A stretch of DNA of 64,000 bases from Cyclina sinensis (Eukaryota > Mollusca > Bivalvia > Venerida > Veneridae). The stretch covers positions 40,842,770 to 40,906,769 of the forward strand of contig JAAONU010000014.1 of the NCBI GenBank assembly GCA_012932295.1. Reading direction: 5' to 3'. This document shows positions 12,290-24,394 of the stretch, in pieces; positions within the stretch are counted from its first letter, which is position 1, and every line of letters starts with the position of its first letter. The notes under the pieces were generated by a model. That model made no database searches. It had not been told where the DNA came from and saw nothing but the letters and a program-made list of their open reading frames with translations. The position numbers were made by a program, and so were the translations under genes.

Positions 12290-14079
12290 CGATATGCAGC
12301 AAATATTATCATTTGTCTGCATGGCTTTACGTCGAAATATAATTTTTTTTTAATCATTTCCCAAAATCTGTCCAAGTTATAAACTCAATAATTATGGAAG
12401 TTTTTAAATATATTATCAAACTAAAACAATATGTTCTGGGAAAACAATCCGTTACATACGCCATACATCCGGCACTCCAAACGGTTTAAACGAGTAATAC
12501 ACATCAAAATCCCTAAATTGAAAAAAAAAAACAGGTAACACGACAGAACATTTGACAAATTGCAATTTTGTATCAATGCATATAATTAGACTTAGAACTT
12601 TTCCTGGAAGCTTAGGTTTATTCAAACATATATATTTGCTCTTTTTTGTAACATCCTTTTAGGCTGTTACTGTGGTTTTCTGTGGTTATGGGGATGTCAT
12701 CTGTTTTGGTTGCCTTGCAGTTGTGCATCGATCGAGATATCTCTGTTGTGTCGGGGCAGGTGGTGTGGGGTGAATAAGGTTATTGGGTTACTCCGTACCT
12801 TCCTCTGTTTCATCATCTAGGTATTCTGAAATTGTTTGTCATATTTATAATTCAAGGGGAAAAATCCTTTAAACAAAAAAGAAAGTGTTGAAATTAAGAA
12901 AAGATGGGGGTTACCAACGAAATTGCGTACGCGTATGCACACATTCAGTCCTAATTTAACATTTTAATGAATTCTTATACTTATATCAAAATAGCGATCG
13001 TTCTAGGTTTAAGTGCTATGTTATTACACTTTGTGAAATTTAAACCCCATTGTCTAGAAAAACAGACGGATATACGCAATGTATTGATTTGGATTTCGAA
13101 AATTGAGAAATATTAATGATTTGTATACTTCATATGATCTTAGAGGAATAGCTACTACATAAAAAATTTATGGAAACAGAAGACATATAGATCATGGCAG
13201 ATATGCGTGCAAGTCTTTATATTCATTAAGGAACATGATCGTTTGAATTTACCGATATAAATCTTCGGAAGAGTAAAAAAATATACCTGAGCTTTCGTAC
13301 CATAATGAGACATGTTTTATAGTTTACCTTCACCAGTAAAACAAAACAAACAAAAAAGCAAACGGAAAAAATGTGTCTGACAATTATATATCGATTACAC
13401 AATGAGTATAGAAAGCACATCATTGAAATATCCCATATATGAAAATGATAACGTGAGAAACAGGCACATGTCATGATTTACTAGCTAAAATGGTGGTTTC
13501 CTTCAAGCGATAAAAAACTCCAAAGTCTATAAATCTATTTCAAATTGCTATTCTTTTTTTTACAGAAATGATCACGTTTTTCTACTGCATGCAGTTTTAA
13601 ACCATTATCATTTGTAAAAAGCTTAATCAAGGCAACAAACAGAAGTTAAGGTTTAGTATCATTCAAAACTTTTGTATAAGTAGAGCTGTATTCTTACATA
13701 GAATACTGTAAGAAGACAAAAAGCTATTTTCGTCTACAGTTGATGATACCTTTCTTGGAAAGCTATATATCGAGGGTTGAGTGTGAAGCTATTGAAACGC
13801 ATGCAGAGATACAACATTCTATATATCTATTAACAAATATCTGCCATTTAAATGGGAGTTCATATACGTGTAAACAGAATAAGTGACTTAAGCATAAATT
13901 GTATGCTTGCACACTCTTAATGATTTTTTTTTCACATGAGGCTTGTGACGAGATTTATAACACTAATAGCTTTTGTCGGATAGATCAACATTGAGTGCAT
14001 GAAATAGTAAAATGATTACATATGATTAATGTATGTCTGTCTGCTATCTGTCCGTCTTTTATCTATCAATTTTAGTTTA
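12290..14079. other. AT-rich DNA, no gene seen
   Basis: Short open frames only. No domain, RNA gene or clear repeat was recognised. Confidence 0.5.
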
Positions 14080-14362
14080 TTTATTTTCAATAAGGGTTTC
14101 CCACACGACCTACGTCCCATCAAGAGTTTAGTTATTTTAAGTTGCTGGGGATAGTGTTGAATACAGAAAGGTTCCATTCCAAAGACAGCCCTACTTGTAA
14201 TACATGCTCAGTGTATAACATCGATAAATTTGACCCCGCATTAACGTCTCGTCCGAAAGTTTTTTCACTTTTGATAGCTGAGGAGCGGTGGATCGAACTC
14301 ACAACCCCTATATTACCAGTCTATCGCGTTACTACTGGACTACTGATCCACCCCTGTCGTGT
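14080..14362 (-). mobile_element. tRNA-derived SINE, family A copy 2
   Basis: It shares with copy 1 the 'gacctacg...agagtttagttattt' body, the 'taacgtctc' segment and the degraded tRNA-like head near 14,290-14,350. It is more diverged than copy 1. Confidence 0.7.
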
Positions 14363-15265
14363 TTTACGCCAATAAATCTTCGTCAATTTATCAGTACAAT
14401 GCCAGTGTTGAATTGATAAAAAATATTTATTGATTTCAAATCACTTCCAGTTGCTATCTTAAACAGAATGGATTTGCAACCAGGAAACAAATAATATATA
14501 ACGCAATCAGTTGCATCATTTTCAAATAAACATAGTTGGAACACTTGAATAATAATATTGTCCTGTAAAAGAAAAAGTAATCCAAATGAACCACCTGGAA
14601 ACTTCTGTATTGAGGCATTTGTTCTGAAAATGACGATTCTATACTATTTCTGTATTTTTCTCATTTTACACTTTTCATTTATCATAATGATAAAAATCAT
14701 GAAACACCAGTGCAATCTAAACGTGGCTTAAGAATAAACTGTAACTTCATGCCGTGAAGTGTTCCGCATAAGGCCTACCGGAAAGATATGCAGAGACGGA
14801 AATTAAGTGTTGTCCGTTTAGAAATGGAATTAATTATAAACATACAATTCAGGACTACTGATTGTTATAACCAAACTGTTTATTATAAAACTTTTCGTTA
14901 TAATCAAATTCTTTTATAACGTTTTCCCAAAACGAACATAATATTACATTAATCTGTGGAAAAATGGTTTTCCTTTTTTTCTGTTTAAAGATTTATAACA
15001 GAAATCTACCATCGAAACATGTTATATATTGTACTTGGCTTTAACGGTTGTCTGAAGTTAAATACTTAAATTGGTGGTGTTGAATAAACTATTTATACAT
15101 GCATAATAATGACAAAAACTTGATAGAAGATTTTATTTCAATAAATTAACATAGCAATACTATCCAATATACCAAGGCCATATTACCAATAAATATCAAT
15201 CGGAAAAAAATATGCCTTAAAATACGGCTCTCCGGGTAGTAAATTCCGTATTAGCTCTACTATGT
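14363..15265. other. AT-rich DNA, no gene seen
   Basis: No coding signal or repeat structure recognised. Confidence 0.5.
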
Positions 15266-15560
15266 GTCTGAGTTTATTTATCGTCGGTATCGGTTGCCCA
15301 TATGGCCGACGCCACCTGCAGAGTTTCGTTTTTTTAGTTTATTTGGCATAGTATAAGACACGAAATGCATCCCACTTCAGAAGTACCCCTTGTTCTTTTC
15401 AGTGCTCAGGGTATAGAATGAATTTATGGGACCTCGATTTAATGTCTCATCCGAATGTTGACGAGAAAGGTATGTCTGTGGAAGAGCAGAAATCTAAAAG
15501 AGCAGAAATCTAATTCGCGACCCCTGGATTACCAGTCCACCACTGATCCACTTCTACGTA
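15266..15560 (-). mobile_element. tRNA-derived SINE, family A copy 3
   Basis: It carries the same 'cggttgcccatatggccg' edge and 'gggacctcgatttaatgtc' centre as copy 1. There is a small internal duplication ('agagcagaaatctaa', about 15,484-15,513). Confidence 0.75.
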
Positions 15561-16079
15561 TTAGACAAAATCGTTTGAATTTTATTTGTCCATTGTGTAG
15601 CCAATGGCGTGACAACTGCATAAGACATAGGTGTCTTATCCATTCATCGTGTCACGCGTGACGTCATAAACTCTTAAATCACTACAAGTACTTTAGCCGT
15701 CCTGCAAAAAGGAACTCAATATTGGGATCCTAAAGGAGATGTATAAGAGGACGATTCCCTGAACAAACTGTGGCGTTATGCTACAGAAGGAAAGCAAACA
15801 GAGGCCAGAGGTGGCGCTGTACACAATTACGAGATTCAATAGGGAGACCTGAACAGAATATCTGAACCTAAAAAAGTGTGTCCCGGATTAATTAGCCCAA
15901 AAGGATTGAGGTCTCAAAGTCTTTGAAGAGAATTTGCTCAAGAATACTTTGTCGGGGATTATCTTTAAGCGAGAAAAACGGGTGATAGAATCCTGCTGAG
16001 CTTCTTTTGGCCAGGAATTTCTGGGGATTTATTCAGCTTCTGCCGCCTATCTGAAGACTATTCTAAAGGGCAGAATAAG
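15561..16079. other. unassigned DNA upstream of an integrase remnant
   Basis: It contains a short hairpin ('ataagacataggtgtcttat', near 15,620). It may include more decayed retroelement sequence, but I could not recognise any. Confidence 0.4.
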
Positions 16080-16430
16080 AAAAAGCTCCCCTGGAAGAGA
16101 CATAGAAGGTCCAATAGTGCCATTTTCTGACAGTGGAAACAGACTTAAGTACGTACATGTATACCTATTGACCATTGTGGATCAACCCACACATACTCAT
16201 GTAGCAATTTTCTTTCCAAAGATAGACACAGCAAGAACTGATGCACTCTTAGATGCGACCTCAAGAAATAGTTTGCCGAGTGAAATACTAAGCGAAAAAA
16301 GAAGTCAGTTTACCTTTAATCTGGTGTGAGAAGCGAGATCAAACATCTTTGCACCAAACGATATGATCCCAAGTCCCATGATCCCAATGGATAATATAAA
16401 TGTAGAAATGGATTCGATTGTTAAAAAGTA
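16080..16430 (+). pseudogene. decayed LTR-retrotransposon integrase fragment
   Basis: The frame 16,117-16,329 resembles the catalytic core of retroelement integrases: 'LTIVDQPTHTHVAIFFPK', then 'EILSEKRSQFT', where family members have a 'SDxGxxF'-type motif. After the stop, 'KRYDPKSHDPNG' resembles the 'AYHPQSNG' region. The catalytic Asp and Gly of the second motif look substituted and the frame breaks, so it is a dead fragment. It belongs to an older element than the one at the right end of the window. Confidence 0.65.
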
Positions 16431-16683
16431 CGCTTAAGAAAATGTGTAAAGAGAAACCTAGACCTTAAAAATGTTTTGGTTGACTACAGAGAAGTTCTAG
16501 AAGCCAGCATGGGATTTTCGCAATTCAAACAACTACATATTATGAACAGTGTGAGGACCAAAGAGCTGTGAAAAGAGGCACACACAAATGATTGCATTTC
16601 GCGAGTTTCCGAGATTCGTATTGCCAATATTGCTATTTTTACCCGAGCAGTCTAAAACGGTTGTAAAGGCACTGGTCCAGAAA

Positions 16684-17203
16684 TCAGTGTGGCCATAACA
16701 TGTGGTAAATGATGTCATTTAGGCTGTCGCGAGCAACATTTTTTGCGGCGATTCGGCTGAGAAAACTGCTGTAAGTATTTTATTTCTTCATCAATTGTAA
16801 GGGGTTATAGTGCATGCGAAGCGGGAGATTTTGCCCTGCATATAGGTCTTAATGATTCTTTTGTCAGATATACAGTTTTTCTTAACATTCGGGAAATAAA
16901 GAGTACGTAAAATATGTTTGCTATCGTGAAAAGCGCACCAGTTTTCCAGAATGTTAGAACATTCTGTGCATTTGACAAGAGAATTGTCAGGACCAATGTG
17001 TAGGGCATAAGAACATTCTGTGCATTTGACAAGAGAATTGTCAGGACCAATGTGTAGGGCATAATTTTCCGCTTCGCATGCGCTATATACCATTGACATT
17101 GATGAAGAAATAAAATACTTACAGCATTTTTATCGTACACATCGAAGCAAAAACATGCTGCTTGCGACAGCCTAAATTTTCCAAGCGGTATGGCCACACT
17201 GAG
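16684..17203. mobile_element. foldback (inverted-repeat) element with a 54-bp duplication in its loop
   Basis: The left arm (about 16,684-16,830) and right arm (about 17,070-17,203) are imperfect reverse complements. Shared blocks include 'cagtgtggccat', 'ttaggctgtcg', 'agtattttatttcttcatca' and 'gcatgcgaagcgg'. The loop contains two exact tandem copies of a 54-bp unit (16,957-17,010 and 17,011-17,064). Minus-strand open frames through it are consequences of these repeats. No transposase is visible. Confidence 0.75.
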
Positions 17204-17289
17204 AATTACTATTTGTTGTACACGCATGTTTACAAAGTTTTCGCTAGTGAACGAAATAATAACATGTTATAAAAACGTATGTTTAACTT

Positions 17290-17975
17290 GAATATGTTTT
17301 TTTATTTCATGCTTTTCAATGGATTATTGAAATATATCAGTAGATTAAATCCTGATAATCTCACTGTTTCAAACAGTGAGATAATTTCACTGCTACGGAA
17401 CTACTTTTTTTCCTTCAATGAACCCCATATACATGTACAAAAGTACAACTTGAGTTATCTGCAGCCGTTGATCCGTGTTCGCCGATAATTAGGCCATACA
17501 AACGTATCAGGATCCTACCTGACAGTGACACTGATTCTAATTAATATGAATTAGGCAAATAATATACCTGTTATGATGTTCGTTCACTAGTTTGATTTAA
17601 ATCCTTGTTTTGTTTATAATTCCCACACACGTTGTGAATGAAAAAAAAAAATGGCGGATTAAACTGAGTTGACTTCGATTCACGCGCAGTAATTCAATAG
17701 CTTTATCAACCTAAAACTGTTGTTTACTCTAATTAAATTTACAAAACGATTTCTTTTTTCTGTTTGACATAAAATAATAAATGAATAAGACCCTGTCTAG
17801 TGAATTATATATTAAAAATGAGAGTTTATCTGGAACTATTTTTATTACGAAATATACATGTGTTAGCACGTGAAGAAGAAGGAAAGTGGGGCACCAGACG
17901 GGGAACACTTGGATAGGTAAAACATTAAAAATGAGAAATAATTAAAATAATCCATTGAAAAGCATGAAATAAAAA
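17290..17975. repeat. widely spaced inverted repeat pair
   Basis: 'tttttatttcatgcttttca' near 17,298-17,320 reappears reverse-complemented near 17,953-17,975, extended by 'atggatta'. A perfect hairpin with 12-bp arms ('atctcactgttt' and its complement, near 17,357-17,381) lies between them. The right copy abuts the palindromic element at 17,980. Confidence 0.55.
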
Positions 17976-17979
17976 GAAA

Positions 17980-18132
17980 ATTTGTTTGTTTTTGGTGTAA
18001 GATCGAAATTTATTTCATCTCGTGATGGCAAGGATTAAATATTTTCACTCGTGGCTGCGCCACTCGTGAAAATATAAATCCTTGCCATCACTCGATGAAA
18101 TAAATTTCGATCTTACACCAAAACAAACAAAT
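17980..18132 (-). mobile_element. palindromic element, copy 1
   Basis: A near-perfect 153-bp palindrome. The arms begin and end 'atttgtttg'/'caaacaaat', contain 'aaatttatttcatc' and its complement, and meet at a 'cactcgtggctgcgccactcg' centre. The flanks ('atcctctat' on the right, 'aaaaagaaa' on the left) are the reverse complements of those around copy 2 at 28,635-28,771. The two are therefore oppositely oriented copies of one family. Confidence 0.85.
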
Positions 18133-19465
18133 ATCCTCTATATTTTTATATACAAGATTTGATGCATTAGATTATGTTATACCACTATAAGTATGCTTAT
18201 CTTGTGTTGCTCTTTTTGTTGTTTTAGTTATTGTTGTTATTTTTTTCGTTGTTTCTAAACATAAATCAGCTTTTTTCTGCTATAAATAGAATGTGTTATT
18301 ATAAAAGGAGAAATAAACAACGTAAAAGAAAATCTTATTTTAACAAATTAAGAATTCGATACGAGCCATGCGTTCAATATTCCAAGGCCAAATTACTGTA
18401 CCTTTTTTCCAAAATCAACGAGGCGTATGAATATTCTGAATAACAAGTTGACGTAATTGTAAGGACTTTTTTCGTGACTTAAGATTCGAAAATTAAAATA
18501 CATAAAAAAAATCTCCTTAAAGATGAATTGAAAAGCGATAAAAATATAGCCTTGCATAAAATTTCTTCAACAGATTGATTAAATCGATATAATCGACGAA
18601 TGATTTGAATATTGGACCTGAGAGATAAAAATTATCAGGATTTTACACAAGCACGTATTAAAACGTACATGAAATCGGGATATAAACCATTTTGATGTAG
18701 GTACGTAAATTGTGTTTTATTGTTGAATTGTAAAAATATTATCGTGCAATATATATTGTCATTTTCTTTAACTTTATGCATATATAATGATCCCCGGCTT
18801 CAATAAACGCATGCAGGAAAAACACTCGCGTCATAGTCTTATAATGCAAGGATACAGAAAAATGATACTGTCGCTCTCAAGTAAACTTTAACTGATTAAA
18901 ATTCATAAGATTGTCAAAATTCATCATGATATTTTAGAAACTGCATTTTTTTCGTCATAAATTTACCCCTACATGCATTAAAACGCTGTTGATTTGCTTC
19001 TCAAGATTGTCAACTGATAGCATGGTAAAATTTACGATTTTAAGATTGAAACAGAAGATGCTCAGTGAAGGTGTAAAATTCACACACGCGTAAATCCCAC
19101 ACGGCGTGAAGTAAGCTTCACACGTGACATTTACGGATTATTAAATTACACCTTATTTTTGTTCATTGAATGCACGAAAGGTCCACACATATGATACGTA
19201 ATATCCCTCATCCCTAAAAAGGTCCTGAGTACAGATGTATGTTACCTTCACATATGTTTTAAGTTTACGTACACACTTTACCTAAGATTCACGTCGTGTG
19301 AAATATTTGTGTCGATTACACTTCACACTGCTTCGATAACTTGTAAACAATAATATACGGTAATTTAATAACAGTGGTTTCTGTTTGCCGCCAAATATTT
19401 GTTAACTTTGTATGGTTTCATGCTGCATTTTGTAAATGTCAAGAGTTATGTCTATTATATTCTAC
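18133..19465. other. AT-rich DNA, no gene seen
   Basis: Only short frames, including a Lys/Arg/Tyr-rich one at 18,231-18,443 with no recognised domain. Confidence 0.5.
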
Positions 19466-21030
19466 TCGATATAAATGTCCGTGAAGTTGGCAGCCTAGCA
19501 GCCTGGCAGCCTGGCAGCCTGAAGTTGGCAGCCTAGCAGCCTGGCAGCCTAGCAGCCTGAAGTTGGCAGCCTAGCAGCCTGGCAGTCTAGCAGCCTGAAG
19601 TTGGCAGCCTAGCAGCCTGAAGTTGGCAGCCAAGCAGCCTGGCAGCCTGAAGTTGGCAGCCTAGCAGCCTGGCAGCCTAGCAGCCTTAAGTTAGCGACGG
19701 ATATTAGAAAAACAGAGAAATGGTCTGAAATGCATTATAATCACGTTCTAAGGATACTACAAGCGGATTGGATATGAAATAAATCTTAATACTTCACCTT
19801 ATTTCTAGGCTGCTAGAATGTGAAAGTAGCAGCCTGGCAGCCTAGCAGCCTAAAGTTAGCGACGGATATTAGAAACAGAGAAACGGTCAGAAATGCATTA
19901 TAATCACGTTCTAAGGACACTACAAGCTTATTGGATATGAAATGCAACTTAAAACTTCACCTTATTTCTAGGCTGCTGGAGTGTGAAAGTAGCAGCCTAG
20001 CAGCCTAGCAGCCTAAAGTTAGCGACGGATATTAGAAACAGAGAAATGGTCTGAAATGCATTATAATCACGTTCTAAGGACACTACAAGCTTATTGGATA
20101 TGAAATGCAACTTAAAACTTCACCTTATTTCTAGGCTGCTGGAATGTGAAAGTAGCAGCCTGGCAGCCTAGCAGCCTAAAGTTAGCGACGGATATTAGAA
20201 ACAGAGAAATGGTCTTAAATGCATTATAATCACGTTCTAAGGACACTACAAGCTTATTGGATATGAAATAAAACTTAAATCTTAACCTTATTTCTAGGCT
20301 GCTGGAATGTGAAAGTAGCAGCCTAGCAGCCTGGCAGCCTAGCAGCCTAAAGTTAGCGACGGATATTAGAAACAAAAAAATGGTCTGAAATTTATTATAA
20401 TCACGTTCTAAGGACACTACAACCTTATTGGATATGAAATAAATTTTAAAACTTCACCTTATTTCTAGGCTGCTGGAATGTGAAAGTAGCAGCCTGGCAG
20501 CGTAGCAGCCTAGCAGCCTAAAGTTAGCGACGGATATTAGAAACAGAGAAATGGTCTGAAATGCATTATAATCACATTCTACGGATACTACAACCTATCG
20601 GATATGAAATGAAAATCAAAAATTTACTTAATTTCTAGGCTGCTGGAATGTGAAAGTAGCAGCCTGGCAGCCTTAAGTGAGTGACGGGAAGAAGAAAAAC
20701 GGAAACGGTCTGAAATGCATCATAATCACTTTCTACGGACACTACAAGCTTATCGGATTAGAAACAAACCTTTTACATTCACTTAATCTCTAGGCTGCTG
20801 GGATGAGAAGTTAGCAGCGTAGCAGCCTGAAGTGAACGACAGATATAAGAAATATGGAAACTGTCTTAAATGCATTATATACATTTTCTAAGGACACTAC
20901 AAGCTTACTGAAATGAAATGAACCTTAATTATTCATTGAATCTTTATGTTGCTAGAATGGAAAGTTAAGGTCTAGCAATGTATAGTTAGCGATGGGAATA
21001 TAAAATACGGAAATGGTTTGAAATGCATTA

Positions 21031-21984
21031 TGCTGTAAAACCCCTCTATTAAATACACCTTCCGGACTGACGCAACGTGTCCTTAATAGCGGGTTGTCCT
21101 TAATAGTGGATTTGTATTGCATTTGTACTTGACGTCACTGGAACAACATTATAAGTCTGTCGGTTCTACATCCAATAGAGTGTTAAAGCGACTGACTCAC
21201 AGAATTCAGCTGATTTTTTTCTTTAAAATTTAAAAGAAGTTGATATACTATGGAAACAACGTAATATTATGTTTCATTACACCTTGAAAACTGAAAAAAA
21301 AACTGCCTTAACCTGGATTTGAACTCTCGACCTTTCGTCAGGAAAATGTAGACCGACGATCTGCACCACTGAGCCACAAAGACTAGTTATAAAGACGCGT
21401 CAAAATTAATCTTATAACTAAAGTATCTACCTCGTGACAAAGTTTGTAAAACTTTATATTTTGATGTTTTTCTTTAACAAAAAATGAGTCAGTAACTTAG
21501 TTTAAATATGTTCTACACAGTTACAGCAAATATTTCAAGATGTATAAACTCTTTCTTTTTTCATCGTCTGCGGGTCAGTCGCTTTAAAATTTACATTATA
21601 TACCACTTTCTTCCTTCTACCTAACAATACTTTGAATTACAGTCTTAATTACAGTTTGAAACTGTTTTAATTGCAATTTTTTACGAGTAAAGTGAATATC
21701 GTTAAATAATATTTAAAGGGGTAATAGTTTGTAAAATTTTTTTTAAAAAAAAGTCAGTTAACGAATGTTACCAAAATCGAGTGTCCGTAATTTGGGTTTG
21801 ATTTTTGCTTGGAAACGTATTTTGTACTACGTCCGTTATCCGTAATACCGGATTAGTTGGATGTCTCTATGTTGGAGTTAAATATTTGTTGCAAAAAGCA
21901 AATGAAATGTCCGTTCTTTGAAACTGACCTTAAAACCGAGGCGCCCCGTAATTTCGGAGTGGCCGTAAGGTGGGATTTTACTGT
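21031..21984. mobile_element. nested element with CTGTAAAACCCC/TTTTACTG ends
   Basis: The satellite motif 'gcattataatcac' is split here: 'gcatta' lies on the left and 'taatcac' on the right. The ends, 'ctgtaaaacccctctattaa' and a right end reading 'cagtaaaatccc' on the minus strand, resemble Tc1/mariner- or pogo-type termini that target TA. No transposase frame is present. It contains a further nested repeat (21,183-21,587). Confidence 0.6.
21183..21587 (-). mobile_element. tRNA-derived SINE, family C, with inverted ends
   Basis: The minus strand shows a tRNA-like head ('gtggctcagtggtgcag' A box, 'gagttcaaatcc' B box, about 21,320-21,385). A body follows, ending in 'tctgtgagtcagtcgcttta'. 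The 14-mer TTAAAGCGACTGAC at 21,183-21,196 recurs reverse-complemented at 21,574-21,587. The second family C copy, in the opposite orientation, is at about 49,890-50,095. Confidence 0.65.
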
Positions 21985-22462
21985 AATCACTTTTAACCAC
22001 ACTACAAGCTTATCTGAAATGAAATGAACTTGAAACATTCACTGAAAACTCCTGACGGCTAGGCTGGTGGGCCTAAGTTAGCAGCCTAGCAGGCTAAAGT
22101 TAGCGCGTAGAATATGAAATATGGAAACAGTCTGAAATGCACAGGAATCCCTATCTAAGCACACTAGAATATTGGTTGCTGGAACGTAAAGAGAGCAGCT
22201 ATAAAAAGTATTTAATTTTGCAAAAATACCCTTTTCTACAGAGACAAAAGTTATGATAGATTTTTAATACGAATAATTGTGGCTTGATAGGTAGTTTTTA
22301 ATTGCCAAGTGTCTGTGCAAGCCGCATGGCAAAAAAGGTATCCTAGATGTTTGGCATACAGTATTTTTCCAAACAGCTTTCATTTAGTCTTTATTTACAA
22401 GTAAATAATACATGTATAAAAATGAAAAATATTAGTAAATCCTACACTGTAATCGCCCACAG

Positions 22463-22671
22463 CCTACGTTGGCAACAGCAGATGATGTTCTTGGCGACGA
22501 GCATACTTTAGTTGGGTTACAGTTACCGGCAATGGAAGCCGGATCTAACGAAAATTCTTTTCGTTCTATTGTACTCATTTGCTTACTGCTTGCCAGCATG
22601 CTTGATTATTGTCCAACATTTGTTGAACATTTAAAAAAGCAGCTGTTTCAATTCTTTGATTTGCATGAAAA
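22463..22671 (+). other. exon-like open frame inside the foldback element
   Basis: A 209-base frame follows an acceptor-like 'atcgcccacag' and ends at a donor-like 'gtaagt'. Translation is open throughout, with an acidic start (ATADDVLGDEHT), a hydrophobic middle (SIVLICLLLASML) and a Gln/Phe-rich end. I recognise no domain. It could be a captured host exon, part of a degenerate transposase, or chance. Confidence 0.3.
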
Positions 22672-24025
22672 CGTAAGTTTGTGATGATTCAGATGAGATA
22701 CTGAAACAAAATTCTCTTCGAATTTTCGTTCTCATCGCTGACTAATATACTAGCTATCGTGCTCCGCTCCAATTTTACCATAGTAGCACGAGAGCTGTCT
22801 ACAATTGGTACATGTAAAAATGGACTTTTTTTAATTGCCACAACTTTCATGATGATATTATTCTTATGCAAATTAGCTAATTTGTCAGTAATATATCTGA
22901 GCTTATTTGCAGTAAAGAGTCGCTTAAAACAAAAGGTCTTTCGTTGCTATCAGTAAATGTTGTTCGTGCAAGACAACAGGGGTGCGTATGCCTGCGACTA
23001 CATTATGCACATGACTGCATATTCTTTTTCCTGGATAGCTGGCATAATGTTATACATGATTGCAATGCAAACTTACATAATTGTTTCATAACATTAGGCA
23101 TAAACAAATTTCGGATTATTGTTTTGTTTTCGCGTGCGCAAATGATTGGGCTTTGGTAGTGTGAAAGACCATATAAAGTTTCGATCGGAGCACCTTGGAG
23201 ATCTCTTTAAATCACCTCGGAAATGATAGAAACGTTGCCATATTGGAAATCGCAGAACTAATTTCAAAATGAAGGAGACGGACATTGACGTAGAAATGTC
23301 TGCTTCACCGGAGAAACGCATCACTAGGTGTATTCATGAACTTTTATTTAACAGGTCCGTGTTTGACGGAAACATCCGATTTTTTTAAAGATTTATAAAG
23401 TTTGTGGCAATTTGGTTTCACTAAGCTATTAAGACCATTGCTAGTGCGCCATCGGCCAGGCCGACTTAATTGCTTGACATTAGTTATTACAAAGACGACA
23501 CGAGCTTGTATATACATAAATATGAGACTTTTTAAGTTATATCCTTAATGCTGTCAATTCCGCCATCTTAACAGAAAGAACTATCTGTAGATGCAGGGCC
23601 GGATCCAGAAGAAGATTAGCTGGGGAAGTCCATTTTAGAGCGACGCCCCATCCCCGTTTAAAACAAATCAGATTCGTTGCCCCCCGCCCCCTCGTCCCGT
23701 ATTCAGTGGGCGGATCCAGGCTATATTTCTCGTTGGTGGGAACATTTAAGGTGGGTACGGGTTAGCAATTTGGAATCTAGTAAAAATACTGGGCACTGGC
23801 ACATTTTTAGACAAAGTACTGAATCAGAATAGTGAATTTTGCTATGAATGACCATAAACATCTGAACAATGTGACAATGTGAGCTTTAGTGCCGAACTAG
23901 ATGGACTTTTCACCCCATGGGACATACAAATATGTATGAATGCAGCCAGATGCACGTGTACAAAATTTATATTGTTTGTTTATTCTCTTGTGGTTAAACA
24001 TCAGTGATGTTCTAGAAATCAGTCC

Positions 24026-24090
24026 ACCTAACGGGCGTTTCTGGGTATCCGACCAGTACTAACCAATTTCTCTGAATGTTAACGCCGTTT
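24026..24090 (-). mobile_element. truncated SINE, family B fragment
   Basis: It matches the family B body at 9,085-9,150 ('cagtccacctaac', 'gaccagta', 'ccaatttctc'). The tRNA-like head is missing. Confidence 0.6.
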
Positions 24091-24094
24091 CTGT

Positions 24095-24265
24095 TAAAAA
24101 AATGACGGCATTAAAGGGGCATTGTCGTGCATCAAAATAACAGGTCCGTGTCTTTGTAAGAAAGGAACTTCTTCAGGCTGCAAAATCTGGTCTACATAGC
24201 CTTGAGCATTAAGATTTCCACGTACAACAGCAGGTGTTGTACACGAAACATTACACAGATACGTC
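24095..24265 (-). pseudogene. Tc1-type transposase fragment
   Basis: Minus-strand translation gives 'NLNAQGYVDQILQPEEVPF' and then 'HGPVILMHDNAP'. This matches the region around the second catalytic Asp (DNAxPH) of Tc1-family transposases. It is a short, isolated fragment inside the foldback element centre. Confidence 0.7.
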
Positions 24266-24394
24266 GCTAAAATATTGAAATGTTAAAAATAAACAGCGCA
24301 CAATTTCTTTTGCAACTGAGTACATATTGTAACACATCTTTTTTAAGAAATTTAAATTAAAATAAATGAAATGATGTTAAATGTAATGGAAAGC

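Larger units (their letters stand above)
19475..22165 (+). repeat. left arm satellite array (163-171-bp unit)
   Basis: The terminal part (19,475-19,690) is a finer array of 'gcagcctagcagcctg' units. The larger unit follows, marked by 'gttagcgacggatattag' at 19,694, 19,859, 20,022, 20,185, 20,356 and 20,527, giving spacings of 163-171 bases. Copies decay toward the element centre, and the array is interrupted at 21,031-21,984 by another insertion. Confidence 0.95.
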
